A DNA stretch of 64,000 bases from Aquimarina sp042434915 (GCF_042434915.1 NZ_CP170198.1:2666001-2730000), one strand, 5' to 3'; shown: positions 7,728 to 16,400, numbered from the stretch's first letter. Program-made: numbers and translations. The notes: generated by a model from the letters alone, not told the origin.

Positions 7728-9221
7728 TTATTTTACTTCAGACGGAATTACGTTAGAATTAGGATCTGGATTACTTACCCTATGTTCACGAATAGCTTTT
7801 TCTACACCAGCTCCATACGCAGGATCTGCAGCATAAAAGTGCTTCATTTGTTTCTCTACTATGTGATCTGACACTCCATCAATAGCTAATGCAATATTTT
7901 TAAAAAGTCTTTCTTTCTGCTCATCATTAAATAATCTAAACAAATCTCCAACTTGTTTAAAATCTCCTATCTGATCTTGATCCTCATAACGATTAATATC
8001 GCCACTTATACTTAATGCTGGTTCTTCGACACTTGGAACTTCTGTTGGTCCGTTTTTAGTATTCGGCTCATAATATGCATCAGGGTTACTACTATTATTA
8101 TCAAAAAATCGCATAGGTCCATCTTTGTGATAATGATTCATCTCAGATTTGGGAGCGTTTGCAGGTAATGCCTCATAATGTGTTCCCAAACGATATCTAT
8201 GAGCATCTGCATATGAAAACACGCGTGCCTGTAACATTTTATCCAAAGAAAAACCAATACCAGGCACTTTGTTAGAAGGTGAGTAAGCAGCATTCTCTAC
8301 ATATTGATAATAGTTATCTGGATTTCTATTTAATTCTACCTCTCCAACCTCAATAAGAGGATAGTCACCATGTGGCCAAACTTTTGTTACATCAAAAGGA
8401 TTGTATGGGGTTTTTTCAGCGTCTTTTTCGGGCATTATTTGCACCATCATTTTCCATTTTGGAAAATTACCATCTTCTATAGCGCCAAATAGCTCTTCTT
8501 GATACTTTTCTCTGGTCTTTCCTATGATCTCGGCAGCCTCCTCATTGGTATAAAATTGATGTCCTTGTTGCGTTTTAAAGTGAAATTTAACCCAAAAGCG
8601 CTCCCCGTCGTTGTTCCAGAAGGAATATGTGTGAGAACCATACCCATTCATGTGCATGGGAGTTGTAGGGATCCCTCTATCTGACATCAGAATAGTTACC
8701 TGATGAAGACTCTCGGGTACTTGAGACCAAAAATCCCACATCGCCTCTGGTGATCTTAGATTAGTTTTAGGATGACGTTTTTGTGTTCTAATAAAGTCTG
8801 GAAATTTCCAACCGTCTCTTACAAAAAATACCGGTGTATTGTTTCCAACCATATCCCAATTACCTTCTTCTGTATAAAATTTTAAAGAGAACCCTCGCAC
8901 ATCTCTTTCTGTATCGGCAGCCCCAGATTCACCTGCAACGGTCGAGAACCTTGCAAGCATTTCTGTTTTTTTACCGACTTCAGAGAAAATTTTAGCTCTC
9001 GTATATTTTGTAATGTCATTGGTTACTGTAAAAGTACCCAAAGCACCCCAACCCTTTGCATGCACCACGCGCTCGGGTATTCGCTCTCTATTTTGATGGG
9101 CTAACTTCTCTATTAGTTGATAGTCTTGTAATAAAACTGGACCACGTTTTCCTGCAGTTAGAGATTTTTGATTATTAGGTACTGGCGCACCTGCCGAGGT
9201 GGTGAGTTTTTTAGTATTCAT
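7728..9221 (-). CDS. katA: Monofunctional haem catalase (small-subunit type)
   Basis: It converts hydrogen peroxide to water and oxygen. The 497-residue length fits small-subunit (clade 3-like) catalases. The distal His is in RERIPERVVHAKG (His54), the conserved distal-pocket region RFSTVAGESGAADTERDVRG follows at about 91-110, the active-site Asn lies in NWDMVGNNTPVFF, and the proximal haem-ligand Tyr is in RVFSYADAHRYRLG. No signal peptide, so cytoplasmic. Start is the ATG at 9221. It heads a minus-strand group with the ankyrin protein and an unknown, and is divergent from a marR gene; the shared 273-base spacer probably carries its oxidative-stress control, but I could not identify a convincing OxyR or PerR site. 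Confidence 0.96.
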   Translation of the reverse strand: MNTKKLTTSAGAPVPNNQKSLTAGKRGPVLLQDYQLIEKLAHQNRERIPERVVHAKGWGALGTFTVTNDITKYTRAKIFSEVGKKTEMLARFSTVAGESGAADTERDVRGFSLKFYTEEGNWDMVGNNTPVFFVRDGWKFPDFIRTQKRHPKTNLRSPEAMWDFWSQVPESLHQVTILMSDRGIPTTPMHMNGYGSHTYSFWNNDGERFWVKFHFKTQQGHQFYTNEEAAEIIGKTREKYQEELFGAIEDGNFPKWKMMVQIMPEKDAEKTPYNPFDVTKVWPHGDYPLIEVGEVELNRNPDNYYQYVENAAYSPSNKVPGIGFSLDKMLQARVFSYADAHRYRLGTHYEALPANAPKSEMNHYHKDGPMRFFDNNSSNPDAYYEPNTKNGPTEVPSVEEPALSISGDINRYEDQDQIGDFKQVGDLFRLFNDEQKERLFKNIALAIDGVSDHIVEKQMKHFYAADPAYGAGVEKAIREHRVSNPDPNSNVIPSEVK

Positions 9222-9439
9222 AATGTGGGATAGATTAATAGATTATGTTGATCTTTTTGTGTTATAAATATACAATATTAAAAGTCTAATTATAATCGAT
9301 AAAATTGATTGTTTCAATATCTAAATAACTCACTTCTATTTAGGAAAATATTAAGAAATCAGCTGGTACTTATGGATACATTTATAATTTAGTTAATTTA
9401 TATTCTATTTTCTAATTATTCAATCTGTTACAGAATATT

Positions 9440-9471
9440 ATTTTGGTCATAAAACAATATCTATATATTTG
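9440..9471 (+). promoter_or_regulatory. marR promoter: TTTTG, 18-bp spacer, TATATTTG
   Basis: TTTTG at 9441-9445 and TATATTTG at 9464-9471 are separated by 18 bases, a near-ideal Bacteroidota -33/-7 pair. It is one of the best-formed promoters in the window. The predicted start is near 9478, about 17 bases before the marR ATG. Confidence 0.65.
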
Positions 9472-9498
9472 CATAAGCACTTATATAAACACTTATGC
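9471..9498 (+). promoter_or_regulatory. Candidate MarR operator (inverted repeat over the start site)
   Basis: GCATAAG (9471-9477) and CTTATGC (9492-9498) form a 7-bp inverted repeat with a 14-base spacer; inside it ATAAG-CA-CTTAT is a second small palindrome, and CACTTAT occurs twice, 12 bases apart. The element covers the predicted transcription start and the marR start codon, which is a good position for autorepression by the MarR protein. Binding is inferred. Confidence 0.45.
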
Positions 9499-9971
9499 AT
9501 GATGAACTTCAACATATTGGTGAACTCGCTCTAGGATCAAGACTGAAACGATTGAGTGACACTATGATGAGAGAAACTAGAGAAATCTATGGTGCTTGCA
9601 ATGTAGATTTTGATCCGTATTTATTTCCTATCTTCAAAATAATAGCAGAAGATCAAATTGCCACCACTACAACATTACAAACAAAACTCAAATATACGCA
9701 ACCAGCCATTACTCAAGCGTTAAATAAACTAACGTATAAGGATCTAGTGAATTTTACTATTGACAAGCAGGATAAGCGAAAGAAAAACTTTTGTTTGAGC
9801 GTAAAAGGAAAAGAGCTGCACCTCAAAATGATTCCAATATGGAACGCTATTGACAAACAATTAAAATGGTTGACACAAGGAAGTGCGACCAATTTATTAC
9901 ATCATATTACACATATTGAGAACCAGTTAAATGAAAAATCACTTAGTAAACGTGTACTAGAAAATTTATAA
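9495..9971 (+). CDS. MarR family transcriptional regulator
   Basis: The 158-residue protein has the MarR winged-helix layout: an N-terminal dimerisation helix (GSRLKRLSDTMMRETREIY), a helix-turn-helix near residues 52-85 (TTTTLQTKLKYTQPAITQALNKL), a wing with basic residues (DKQDKRKKNFCLSVKGKEL, about 93-111), and a C-terminal helix pair. It is divergent from katA and five bases ahead of a broken GNAT gene; MarR proteins paired with or fused to GNAT acetyltransferases are a common arrangement. Regulation is likely autogenous through the inverted repeat over its own start. Ligand and targets are unknown. Confidence 0.88.
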   Translation: MHDELQHIGELALGSRLKRLSDTMMRETREIYGACNVDFDPYLFPIFKIIAEDQIATTTTLQTKLKYTQPAITQALNKLTYKDLVNFTIDKQDKRKKNFCLSVKGKELHLKMIPIWNAIDKQLKWLTQGSATNLLHHITHIENQLNEKSLSKRVLENL

Positions 9972-9976
9972 GTTTT

Positions 9977-10453
9977 ATGGCCAAAAATCAAAACACCATC
10001 AACATCATACCGTTCAACTCACAATATGCTGCTGATTTCGCCAAACTAAATCTTGAATGGTTAGAATAATACTTTGTTGTTGAACCGCATGACAAAGATT
10101 TATTAGAAAATTGTGAAAGCATAATTATTAATAAAGGAGGGTTTATATTTTTCGCAAAAATCGATGATCAAATTGTTGGAACCTTTGCCTTAATCAAAAT
10201 GTGTAACAAGGTATACGAACTAGGAAAGATGGCAGTCTCTCCGAATTTTAGAGGACAGCAAATTGGACAACAGTTGATGATGCATTGTTTAATTTTTGCC
10301 AAAGAAAAAGGTTGGAATAAACTAACATTGTATTTTAGTACAAAATTGAAAAATGCATTACATATTTATAAGAAATTCGGGTTTAATGAAATTCCTTTAG
10401 AAAACAATACTCCTTACCTACGCAGTGATATAAAGATGGAACTTATTTTATAG
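9977..10453 (+). pseudogene. GNAT acetyltransferase interrupted by one nonsense codon
   Basis: From the ATG at 9977 the frame reads 30 codons (MAKNQNTIN...LNLEWLE), meets TAA at 10067-10069, then continues in the same frame as YFVVEPHDKDLLENC and on to the stop at 10453. Together these form a 158-residue GNAT domain with the acetyl-CoA loop FRGQQIGQQLM and the late YKKFGFNEI motif. Only codon 31 breaks it; AAA (Lys) to TAA is the simplest origin, since Glu-Lys-Tyr would be expected there. No frameshift is seen. An ATG at 10199 could restart translation, but that 84-residue fragment lacks the first half of the fold. A sequencing error is possible. Confidence 0.85.
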
Positions 10454-10671
10454 TATTTCAAAAAATTACTTGATACAAAAAAACGTTTTAGGTGGATTTT
10501 TAAGAGAATTAATCCAACCATTTCACATTTTCTGATAAAATGTTTCACCTAGCAAGCTATCCTAAAATAGGATGATAAAACATTCAGCTACGAACTATTT
10601 GCCCTTTAAACTTTTTATTATGGTTTAAGAGTAGTACATTTATTTGACATAATCAACTTAAAATCAATAAA

Positions 10672-11340
10672 ATGAAACTACCTCACCTAATTGGATATCC
10701 TGTTGTAATTGTTATAACGGCTATTCTTGTCTTTTTCATAAGTCAAAGTAAATGTAATAAACCTAAGTTATACGAACCTGATGGACCTCCACAAGAGCTG
10801 ATATCCTTCAACGAAATTATTGATCTCTATGATAACTATCACGGTATTGATTCGTTAATACAGAAATATACTCGACAAAAGTCATCAGACCCATCATTTG
10901 TAGCATCTAAAGCTGTAACATTTGATTATCAAGAATTAAAAAACTACTTAGCATTTATAGAAAAAAATTCAGTAAAAGCTAATATAAAAATTTCTAGCTT
11001 ACGTTTTTACTTCGGAAAATATCAGAACATGAAAGATAAAACCAAGGCTAATAGGCAAACTCTTTTTTATAATCCAACTACTATCTTTAATGTGAATGGA
11101 AAAGATGTAGAACTCTCTTACGCTATTGAAAGTAATAGCAAAGGAACTAGAGTCATACCGCTATCTAAAATATTGGACTCTGTAAAAAAAGTGAAAGGGA
11201 TAGATATAACTACAAAACAGACTACAAGCGAAGCTTCTTTACTACCACTATCTTCTATAATTAGTGCAACAGCAAATGTAGTAGAATCTCAAGCAGGAAA
11301 TCGAGGACAAGTAACACCTCCCCCATCTGATTTACAATAA
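10672..11340 (+). CDS. Membrane-anchored protein of unknown function
   Basis: The 222-residue product has one N-terminal hydrophobic segment (about residues 6-25, VVIVITAILVFFIS) followed by a soluble domain that would face the periplasm. A Cys lies just after the helix (SQSKCNK) but the preceding Lys does not fit a lipobox, so it is more likely a single-pass anchor than a lipoprotein. The C-terminus is low-complexity (Ser, Thr, Pro, Gln). I do not recognise the domain. It is 18 bases ahead of a 7-TM protein gene and upstream of a two-component pair, so a sensory role is possible. A TTTATTTG element about 25 bases upstream is a weak promoter candidate. Confidence 0.7.
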   Translation: MKLPHLIGYPVVIVITAILVFFISQSKCNKPKLYEPDGPPQELISFNEIIDLYDNYHGIDSLIQKYTRQKSSDPSFVASKAVTFDYQELKNYLAFIEKNSVKANIKISSLRFYFGKYQNMKDKTKANRQTLFYNPTTIFNVNGKDVELSYAIESNSKGTRVIPLSKILDSVKKVKGIDITTKQTTSEASLLPLSSIISATANVVESQAGNRGQVTPPPSDLQ

Positions 11341-11358
11341 GCTATAATTAAAATTTAC

Positions 11359-12024
11359 ATGGACTCCAACTTTGCCATAGTTTCGTTTTTGAGAGATACC
11401 TCAACCGTTCTAGAAATGTTGTCCTCAATTTTTGGAACTATTTATTTTAAGAAGTTCTCTAGATCTAAGCTTAGCCACTTTCTAGCATTTATATGGATCG
11501 TTTTTTTTGTTGAATGCTTAGCATATGTGCTAAGGGAATTTTGTGATATTACTAACAATAGTATACTTTTCAATATATTTTCTGGCCTTAGTTTTATTTA
11601 TCTCTTCTATCTTTATTGGTCAATCATAAAAAATAAAGCAAAGAAAAATTTAATTCTTTTATTTTATTATTTATATATGGTTGCTTTTATATTAGAGAGT
11701 TTTTATGGTAATTTTAGTAGTGAACTGCAGGTTACATCTTATATTACAGGAGCAATTTTATTAATTCTTGCGATTATACTTTACTTTATTGAAATACTGT
11801 CGACAGAAAAAGTGCTTCATGCTAAAAAAAATCTTTTAGTTTGGGTCAGTATAGGGTATCTTTTATTTTTTGCAGGAAGTATTCCTTTTACTATAACATT
11901 TCACTATTATGCAAGTATGAGAGGCTTTAGCATTTTGTTTAGTATAAATTATAGTTTAATTATTATTTTAAACACTTGTTTCATTATTGGTTTCATATGG
12001 AGCAACAAGAATCAGTTATACTAA
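11359..12024 (+). CDS. Seven-helix membrane protein upstream of the sensor kinase
   Basis: A 221-residue integral membrane protein with about seven hydrophobic segments spread along its length, for example LSHFLAFIWIVFFVECLAY, LILLFYYLYMVAFILESFY, TGAILLILAIILYFIEIL and NYSLIIILNTCFIIGFIWS. Loops are short and no enzymatic motif is visible. Its last 28 bases overlap the start of the histidine kinase gene, which implies translational coupling and suggests that the two act together, perhaps as a membrane sensor module for a kinase that has only one helix of its own. No family assigned. Confidence 0.75.
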   Translation: MDSNFAIVSFLRDTSTVLEMLSSIFGTIYFKKFSRSKLSHFLAFIWIVFFVECLAYVLREFCDITNNSILFNIFSGLSFIYLFYLYWSIIKNKAKKNLILLFYYLYMVAFILESFYGNFSSELQVTSYITGAILLILAIILYFIEILSTEKVLHAKKNLLVWVSIGYLLFFAGSIPFTITFHYYASMRGFSILFSINYSLIIILNTCFIIGFIWSNKNQLY

Positions 12025-12755
12025 TAGCTAGTGGTATACTTGTTATGTTAATCATAATAATTATATTTCTATTTCTAATTTTTCAAAAAAGAAAAAACAG
12101 TTTGCTATTGCAACAACAAAAAGCCGCCAAAAAGTTTGAAACCGCCTTAGCACAAACACAAATTGAAATACGCGAAGAAACATTACGTAATATAAGCTGG
12201 GAGCTCCATGATAATATTGGACAATTATTAACTTTAGCCAAAATACAAGTTAATGTCGCTCAAGAAAACCCAGAGAAATTGCCAGAGGTTACCAAAACTA
12301 TTACAAAAAGTCTTGTAGAACTAAGAGCTCTATCAAAATCTATTAATCCTGATGCCATTAAACAATTATCTCTAACCCAAGCCGTCCAGTTAGAGATTAA
12401 ACGTTTTAATCGTTTACAGTTTATTAATGCAGTGATGACTAGTACTCCAGAAACTGGAAATATAGACCCCAAAGTAGAAATAATTATCTTTAGAATCCTA
12501 CAAGAATTTTTTTCTAATACAATAAAACACTCCAAAGCTTCCAACTTGATAGTAGATGTTATTTTTGATAAAGAAAAGCTAGTAATCAACGCTTCAGACG
12601 ATGGTGTTGGATTTGACAATCATAAGCACACCACAGATCAGGGAATTGGACTTGGCAATATAAAAAGTAGAGGTAGATTAATTGATGCCACTATTCAACT
12701 CAATTCGAAAGTTGGTAAAGGCACTGTTTTAAAACTAGAATATTACTATAAATAA
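11997..12755 (+). CDS. Sensor histidine kinase (NarL/DegS-type, HisKA_3-like)
   Basis: The 252-residue protein has one N-terminal membrane helix (about residues 8-29), a short coiled region, the phosphoacceptor motif SWELHDNIGQ with His71, and a HATPase_c domain with N-box QEFFSNTIKHSKA, G1 DDGVGFDN and G2 GIGLGNIKSRG. This arrangement belongs to kinases that partner with NarL/LuxR-type regulators. It lacks any extracellular sensor domain, so input may come from the overlapping 7-TM protein. The longer open frame begins at a TTG at 11976; the ATG at 11997 (MEQQESVILI) is preferred. The cognate regulator follows after 86 bases. Confidence 0.9.
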   Translation: MEQQESVILIASGILVMLIIIIIFLFLIFQKRKNSLLLQQQKAAKKFETALAQTQIEIREETLRNISWELHDNIGQLLTLAKIQVNVAQENPEKLPEVTKTITKSLVELRALSKSINPDAIKQLSLTQAVQLEIKRFNRLQFINAVMTSTPETGNIDPKVEIIIFRILQEFFSNTIKHSKASNLIVDVIFDKEKLVINASDDGVGFDNHKHTTDQGIGLGNIKSRGRLIDATIQLNSKVGKGTVLKLEYYYK

Positions 12756-12841
12756 CTCAAAAGACACTTATAAAAATACCCCCATAATCAAAATGTTTAC
12801 CTACCTTAAAATATTGTTCATTAAAATACAATTGCGTAATT

Positions 12842-13480
12842 ATGAATTATTCTGTAGTCATCGTCGAAGATCATATACTACTATCGCAAGCTTTAGCTGG
12901 CTTGGTAGAAAGTTTTACAAGATTTAATGTTTTATATATCTGTAAACATGGTAAAGAATTAATCACACGTTTAAAAGATCCAAAAAACATTCCAGATATT
13001 GTCCTCATGGACATAAACATGCCAATAATGACTGGTATCGAAACCACTCAATATCTAAAAGAAAATCATTCAAAAATAAAAGTTCTAGCGCTCTCTGTTG
13101 AAGAGGACGAGATTACTATCCTTAAAATGTTAAAAGCTGGTGCAAAGGGATATTTATTAAAAGATACCGAAAAAAGCATTCTAGAAAACGCTTTAATCGA
13201 AGTACAAGAAACAGGCTTTTATCACACCAAAAATGTGACCAACCTTCTTCTCGAATCGTTACAACCCAAAACAGATAAACAAACCAGACTAAAACCGAGA
13301 GAAATTGAATTTATCAAACAGGCCTGTACCGAACAAACCTATAAAGAAATTGCAAGCACCATGTGTTTAAGTCCTAAAACAATTGAAGGGTATAGAGATT
13401 CTATTTTTGAAAAATTACACCTAAAAAACAGGACCGGACTTGTTATTTACGCTATAAAAAACAAAATTTTTATTCCGTAA
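12842..13480 (+). CDS. Response regulator, NarL/LuxR family
   Basis: The 212-residue protein has a CheY-like receiver (acidic pair Glu9/Asp10, phosphoacceptor Asp57 in IVLMDINMP, conserved Lys in GAKGYLLKD) and a C-terminal LuxR-type helix-turn-helix (LKPREIEFIKQ, YKEIASTMCLSPKTIEGYR). It should be phosphorylated by the kinase encoded just upstream and bind DNA as a dimer. Targets are unknown. Confidence 0.94.
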   Translation: MNYSVVIVEDHILLSQALAGLVESFTRFNVLYICKHGKELITRLKDPKNIPDIVLMDINMPIMTGIETTQYLKENHSKIKVLALSVEEDEITILKMLKAGAKGYLLKDTEKSILENALIEVQETGFYHTKNVTNLLLESLQPKTDKQTRLKPREIEFIKQACTEQTYKEIASTMCLSPKTIEGYRDSIFEKLHLKNRTGLVIYAIKNKIFIP

Positions 13481-13604
13481 TGACCATAATAAAACAAAAA
13501 ACTTTACTTTACAGAGATAAAATCTCAAATACATAGAACATTCTTATTAACAACAATTTATGACAACATAAACATAGAAGATCTTTAAATTGGGGGGTTT
13601 TACT

Positions 13605-13618
13605 TATTTTTGTATTTG
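13605..13618 (+). promoter_or_regulatory. rpoN promoter region (TATTTTTG / TGTATTTG)
   Basis: Two candidates overlap. TATTTTTG (13605-13612) is a perfect TAnnTTTG match. TGTATTTG (13611-13618) has one mismatch but lies 18 bases after a TTG at 13590-13592. Either gives a leader of only about 8-14 bases before the ATG at 13633. Confidence 0.45.
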
Positions 13619-13632
13619 AAGAAAATTACTTT

Positions 13633-15090
13633 ATGCTTAAACAACAATTAAATTTTAAATTATCTCAAAAACTATCTCCGCAGCAGATTCAGTTGATGAA
13701 GCTAATTCAACTCCCTACGCAAGCTTTTGAACAAAGGCTGAAGCAGGAGATGGAAGAAAACCCTGCATTAGATAGTGGTAAAGACACAGTTGATGAGTAT
13801 GAAGACTCTTATGAGGCATCAAATGCGGATGATGATTATGGCAACGAAACTATCGAAACAGACATTAATGTTGATGAATATTTGAGTGATGATGAAATTC
13901 CTAGTTATCGCTTGAGTTCAAATAATTACAGTGCAGATGACGAAGAGAAAAATGTGCCATATGCTTCTGGCACTACGTTTAATCAATATTTAAAAACGCA
14001 GTTAAATACATATCGTCTTACCGAGGAAGAAAAGCAAATAGCAGAATTTTTGGTCGGTAGCATTGACGAAAGTGGTTACATTAGACGGGCGATCGCAGAT
14101 ATTCTGGATGATTTAGCTTTTACTCAAAATATTTACACTACAGAAAAAAAAATAGAAGAAATACTTCATATCGTTCAACAACTCGATCCTGCAGGAGTAG
14201 GAGCTAGAAGTCTGCAAGAATGTTTAATACTACAATTAGAAAGAAAAGATTTAACTATTCCAATTAAGCTAGCTCTCAATATTTTAAGAAAATCTTTTGA
14301 TCACTTTAGCAAAAAACATTACGACAAACTAATTGCAAAATTTGATGTAACAGAGGAGCAATTAAAAGAAGCTATTGAAGAAATTGAGCATCTCAATCCT
14401 AAACCAGGAGGAGCATATTCTGGAAATAATCGTATGGTAGAACACGTAGTTCCTGATTTTACTATTAAAATAGTTGATGGTGAACTAGAACTCTCCTTAA
14501 ATGGTCGTAATGCTCCAGAATTACATGTCTCTAGAGAATACAACAATATGCTTCAGGGATATAAAGCAAGTAAAGAAAAATCAAAATCGCAGAAGGATGC
14601 CGTTATGTTTATTAAGCAAAAACTTGACTCTGCAAAATGGTTTATTGATGCTGTTAAACAAAGACAGCAAACCTTGTATGTGACGATGAGTGCTATTATG
14701 CAATATCAAAAAGAGTTTTTCCTAAGTGGCGATGAGCGTAACTTAAAGCCTATGATTCTTAAAGATATAGCAGACGAAATTGGAATGGACGTAAGTACAG
14801 TATCGCGCGTGGCCAATAGTAAATATGTTGACACCCCCTATGGAACAAAATTGATAAAACAATATTTTTCTGAGTCCATGACAAACGATCAAGGAGAAGA
14901 AGTATCAACTAGAGAAATAAAAAAAATACTAGAAATTACTTTGGGTGAAGAAGACAAGCGTAAACCACTAACAGATGAAAAACTTGCTCAAATACTTAAA
15001 GAAAAAGGGTATCCAATAGCGAGAAGAACAGTTGCCAAATATAGAGAACAACTTGATATCCCCGTAGCAAGATTACGTAAAAAGATTTAA
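13633..15090 (+). CDS. rpoN: RNA polymerase sigma-54 factor
   Basis: The alternative sigma factor directs polymerase to -24/-12 promoters that need AAA+ activators. The 485-residue protein has region I (LNFKLSQKLSPQQIQLMKLIQLP, read in parts; residues 5-28), an acidic linker (about 45-115), the core-binding domain, a helix-turn-helix (IGMDVSTVSRVANSKYVDTPYG), and the RpoN box ARRTVAKYREQL near residues 463-474. The start ATG is close to the promoter boxes. Its stop overlaps the start of the next gene by one base (TTAATG). Confidence 0.96.
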   Translation: MLKQQLNFKLSQKLSPQQIQLMKLIQLPTQAFEQRLKQEMEENPALDSGKDTVDEYEDSYEASNADDDYGNETIETDINVDEYLSDDEIPSYRLSSNNYSADDEEKNVPYASGTTFNQYLKTQLNTYRLTEEEKQIAEFLVGSIDESGYIRRAIADILDDLAFTQNIYTTEKKIEEILHIVQQLDPAGVGARSLQECLILQLERKDLTIPIKLALNILRKSFDHFSKKHYDKLIAKFDVTEEQLKEAIEEIEHLNPKPGGAYSGNNRMVEHVVPDFTIKIVDGELELSLNGRNAPELHVSREYNNMLQGYKASKEKSKSQKDAVMFIKQKLDSAKWFIDAVKQRQQTLYVTMSAIMQYQKEFFLSGDERNLKPMILKDIADEIGMDVSTVSRVANSKYVDTPYGTKLIKQYFSESMTNDQGEEVSTREIKKILEITLGEEDKRKPLTDEKLAQILKEKGYPIARRTVAKYREQLDIPVARLRKKI

Positions 15091-15692
15091 TGACTTTTTT
15101 TAAAATTATATCCTATCTATTTCACCCCATATTAATGCCACTATCAGGCACTGTTTGTTATTTTTTAACCGCTCCACGATTTTTATCAGAAGATATCATT
15201 CAATCAAAATTATATGGTCTCTTTATCCTCACGGTACTTATTCCTATTATTTGCTATTTTTTACTTAAAACAATTGGAGCCATTTCATCTATACATTTAG
15301 AGGTTACTTCACAACGAAAAATTCCGCTTATAATACAATCTCTATTATTTTTAGTGGTTCTTAGAACTATTGTTGATAGCTATAACTATCCAGAACTATA
15401 TTTCTTTTTTGTAGGCGCTCTATTCTCATCACTAACAGCTTTTTTTATGGCTATATTTAATGTAAAAGTAAGCTTACACATGATAGGGGTAGCGACTGTA
15501 ACCATATTCCTAATAATTTTAAGCATTCACTTTGGAGTTAACTTGACTAATAGCATTTCAATAGCAATTTTAATCACTGGACTTGTAGCTACCGCAAGAC
15601 TTTTTTTAAAAGCACATAATCCACTTGAATTAACCCTCGGCATTTTTATAGGTGTACTTCCTCAAATAATTCTAGTTAATTTTTGGCTATAA
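15090..15692 (+). CDS. Multi-pass membrane protein, degenerate PAP2-like
   Basis: A 200-residue protein with about six hydrophobic segments. The C-terminal part keeps a PAP2-phosphatase outline, SLHMIGVAT at the position of the SGH motif and ARLFLKAHNPLELTLG at the position of the third motif with its His, but the first KXXXXXXRP motif is not seen and SGH is SLH. It may therefore bind lipid phosphates or have lost activity. It overlaps rpoN by one base and probably shares its transcript. It converges with the porin-like gene, whose stop overlaps its own. Confidence 0.75.
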   Translation: MTFFKIISYLFHPILMPLSGTVCYFLTAPRFLSEDIIQSKLYGLFILTVLIPIICYFLLKTIGAISSIHLEVTSQRKIPLIIQSLLFLVVLRTIVDSYNYPELYFFFVGALFSSLTAFFMAIFNVKVSLHMIGVATVTIFLIILSIHFGVNLTNSISIAILITGLVATARLFLKAHNPLELTLGIFIGVLPQIILVNFWL

Positions 15693-16400
15693 AATATAGA
15701 ACATAAGACCTATTTTAGCTATTTGAATACCTATAGGTGTCTCCCCTATAGCTGCGTTTTCATTTAATAAACTATTAAGACTGTAATAAAAATGAAAATT
15801 AAAAGTGTTCCACCCAAATGTAAAAGTAGCACCTGCTCTAAACCTGTTAAGTTCGTCAAGCTTAGTTTGATTTACAGTATTATTAGTTTGCTGAAAATTT
15901 GAATGGAAATAAAAGAGATATCCCAATCGCATACCAACATATACTCTATAAAACTTATGCGAATTTGCAGTAGAGGTACGCCATCTAAGTTCTAACGGAC
16001 TTTCTACTAAATGGGTAGTAAATCTATTGGAGTCGTAAGACACATCATCTAACGAAGCAAAAATCGTCTTTTCACTATCTTCTTCTTCTCCAATAAATAA
16101 ATTTTGACTAAAAGAATTAACCGAATAGCCAGCGCCTAGCCCAATTGCCAAATTGCGTTGCTTATTAATTGGCATATCCCGAATAAAACCTAAGTGTAAA
16201 CCTCCCGAAAACCCAGATTGACTAATACCACTAGGTCTATTAAAAAGTAGATTAAAGGTAAAACCTACATAAAACTGATCTTCTCTATACAAAGAATCCA
16301 CGGATTGTTCCTTCCTTTCAACTTCATCAACAAGGTCTTGACCTATCATAATAAAAATTGAAGCAAACCAAATAAAAAAACAAATAGTGTGGTTTCTCAT
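15687..16400 (-). CDS. PorT-family/porin-like outer-membrane beta-barrel protein
   Basis: The 237-residue product starts with a signal peptide (FFIWFASIFIMIGQ) and continues as alternating strands with frequent aromatic ends (YVGFTFNLLF, GGLHLGFIRD, YRVYVGMRLGYLFYF, TFTFGWNTFNFHFYYSL), finishing with IGLMFYIL. That is an eight-strand type barrel. It resembles the PorT/outer-membrane beta-barrel group of Bacteroidota. PorT itself takes part in type IX secretion, but the sequence alone does not show that this protein is the orthologue. It lies 114 bases downstream of exbD, beyond a terminator hairpin. Confidence 0.8.
   Translation of the reverse strand: MRNHTICFFIWFASIFIMIGQDLVDEVERKEQSVDSLYREDQFYVGFTFNLLFNRPSGISQSGFSGGLHLGFIRDMPINKQRNLAIGLGAGYSVNSFSQNLFIGEEEDSEKTIFASLDDVSYDSNRFTTHLVESPLELRWRTSTANSHKFYRVYVGMRLGYLFYFHSNFQQTNNTVNQTKLDELNRFRAGATFTFGWNTFNFHFYYSLNSLLNENAAIGETPIGIQIAKIGLMFYIL

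Noticed and set aside
9290..9310. PerR-like box (TTATAATCGATAAAA) upstream of katA
   Set aside because: Only the first half-site matches the 7-1-7 PerR consensus; the second half has about three mismatches, which is common by chance in DNA this AT-rich. No PerR or OxyR gene is nearby to support it.
10500..10580. Small inverted repeats (CATTTT/AAAATG, ATCCTAAAATAGGAT) after the broken GNAT gene
   Set aside because: Stems are short, AT-only or lack a T-run; no terminator is claimed.
15687..16400. Assignment as PorT of type IX secretion
   Set aside because: Barrel and length fit, but no other type IX gene is in the window and the general outer-membrane barrel family is large.
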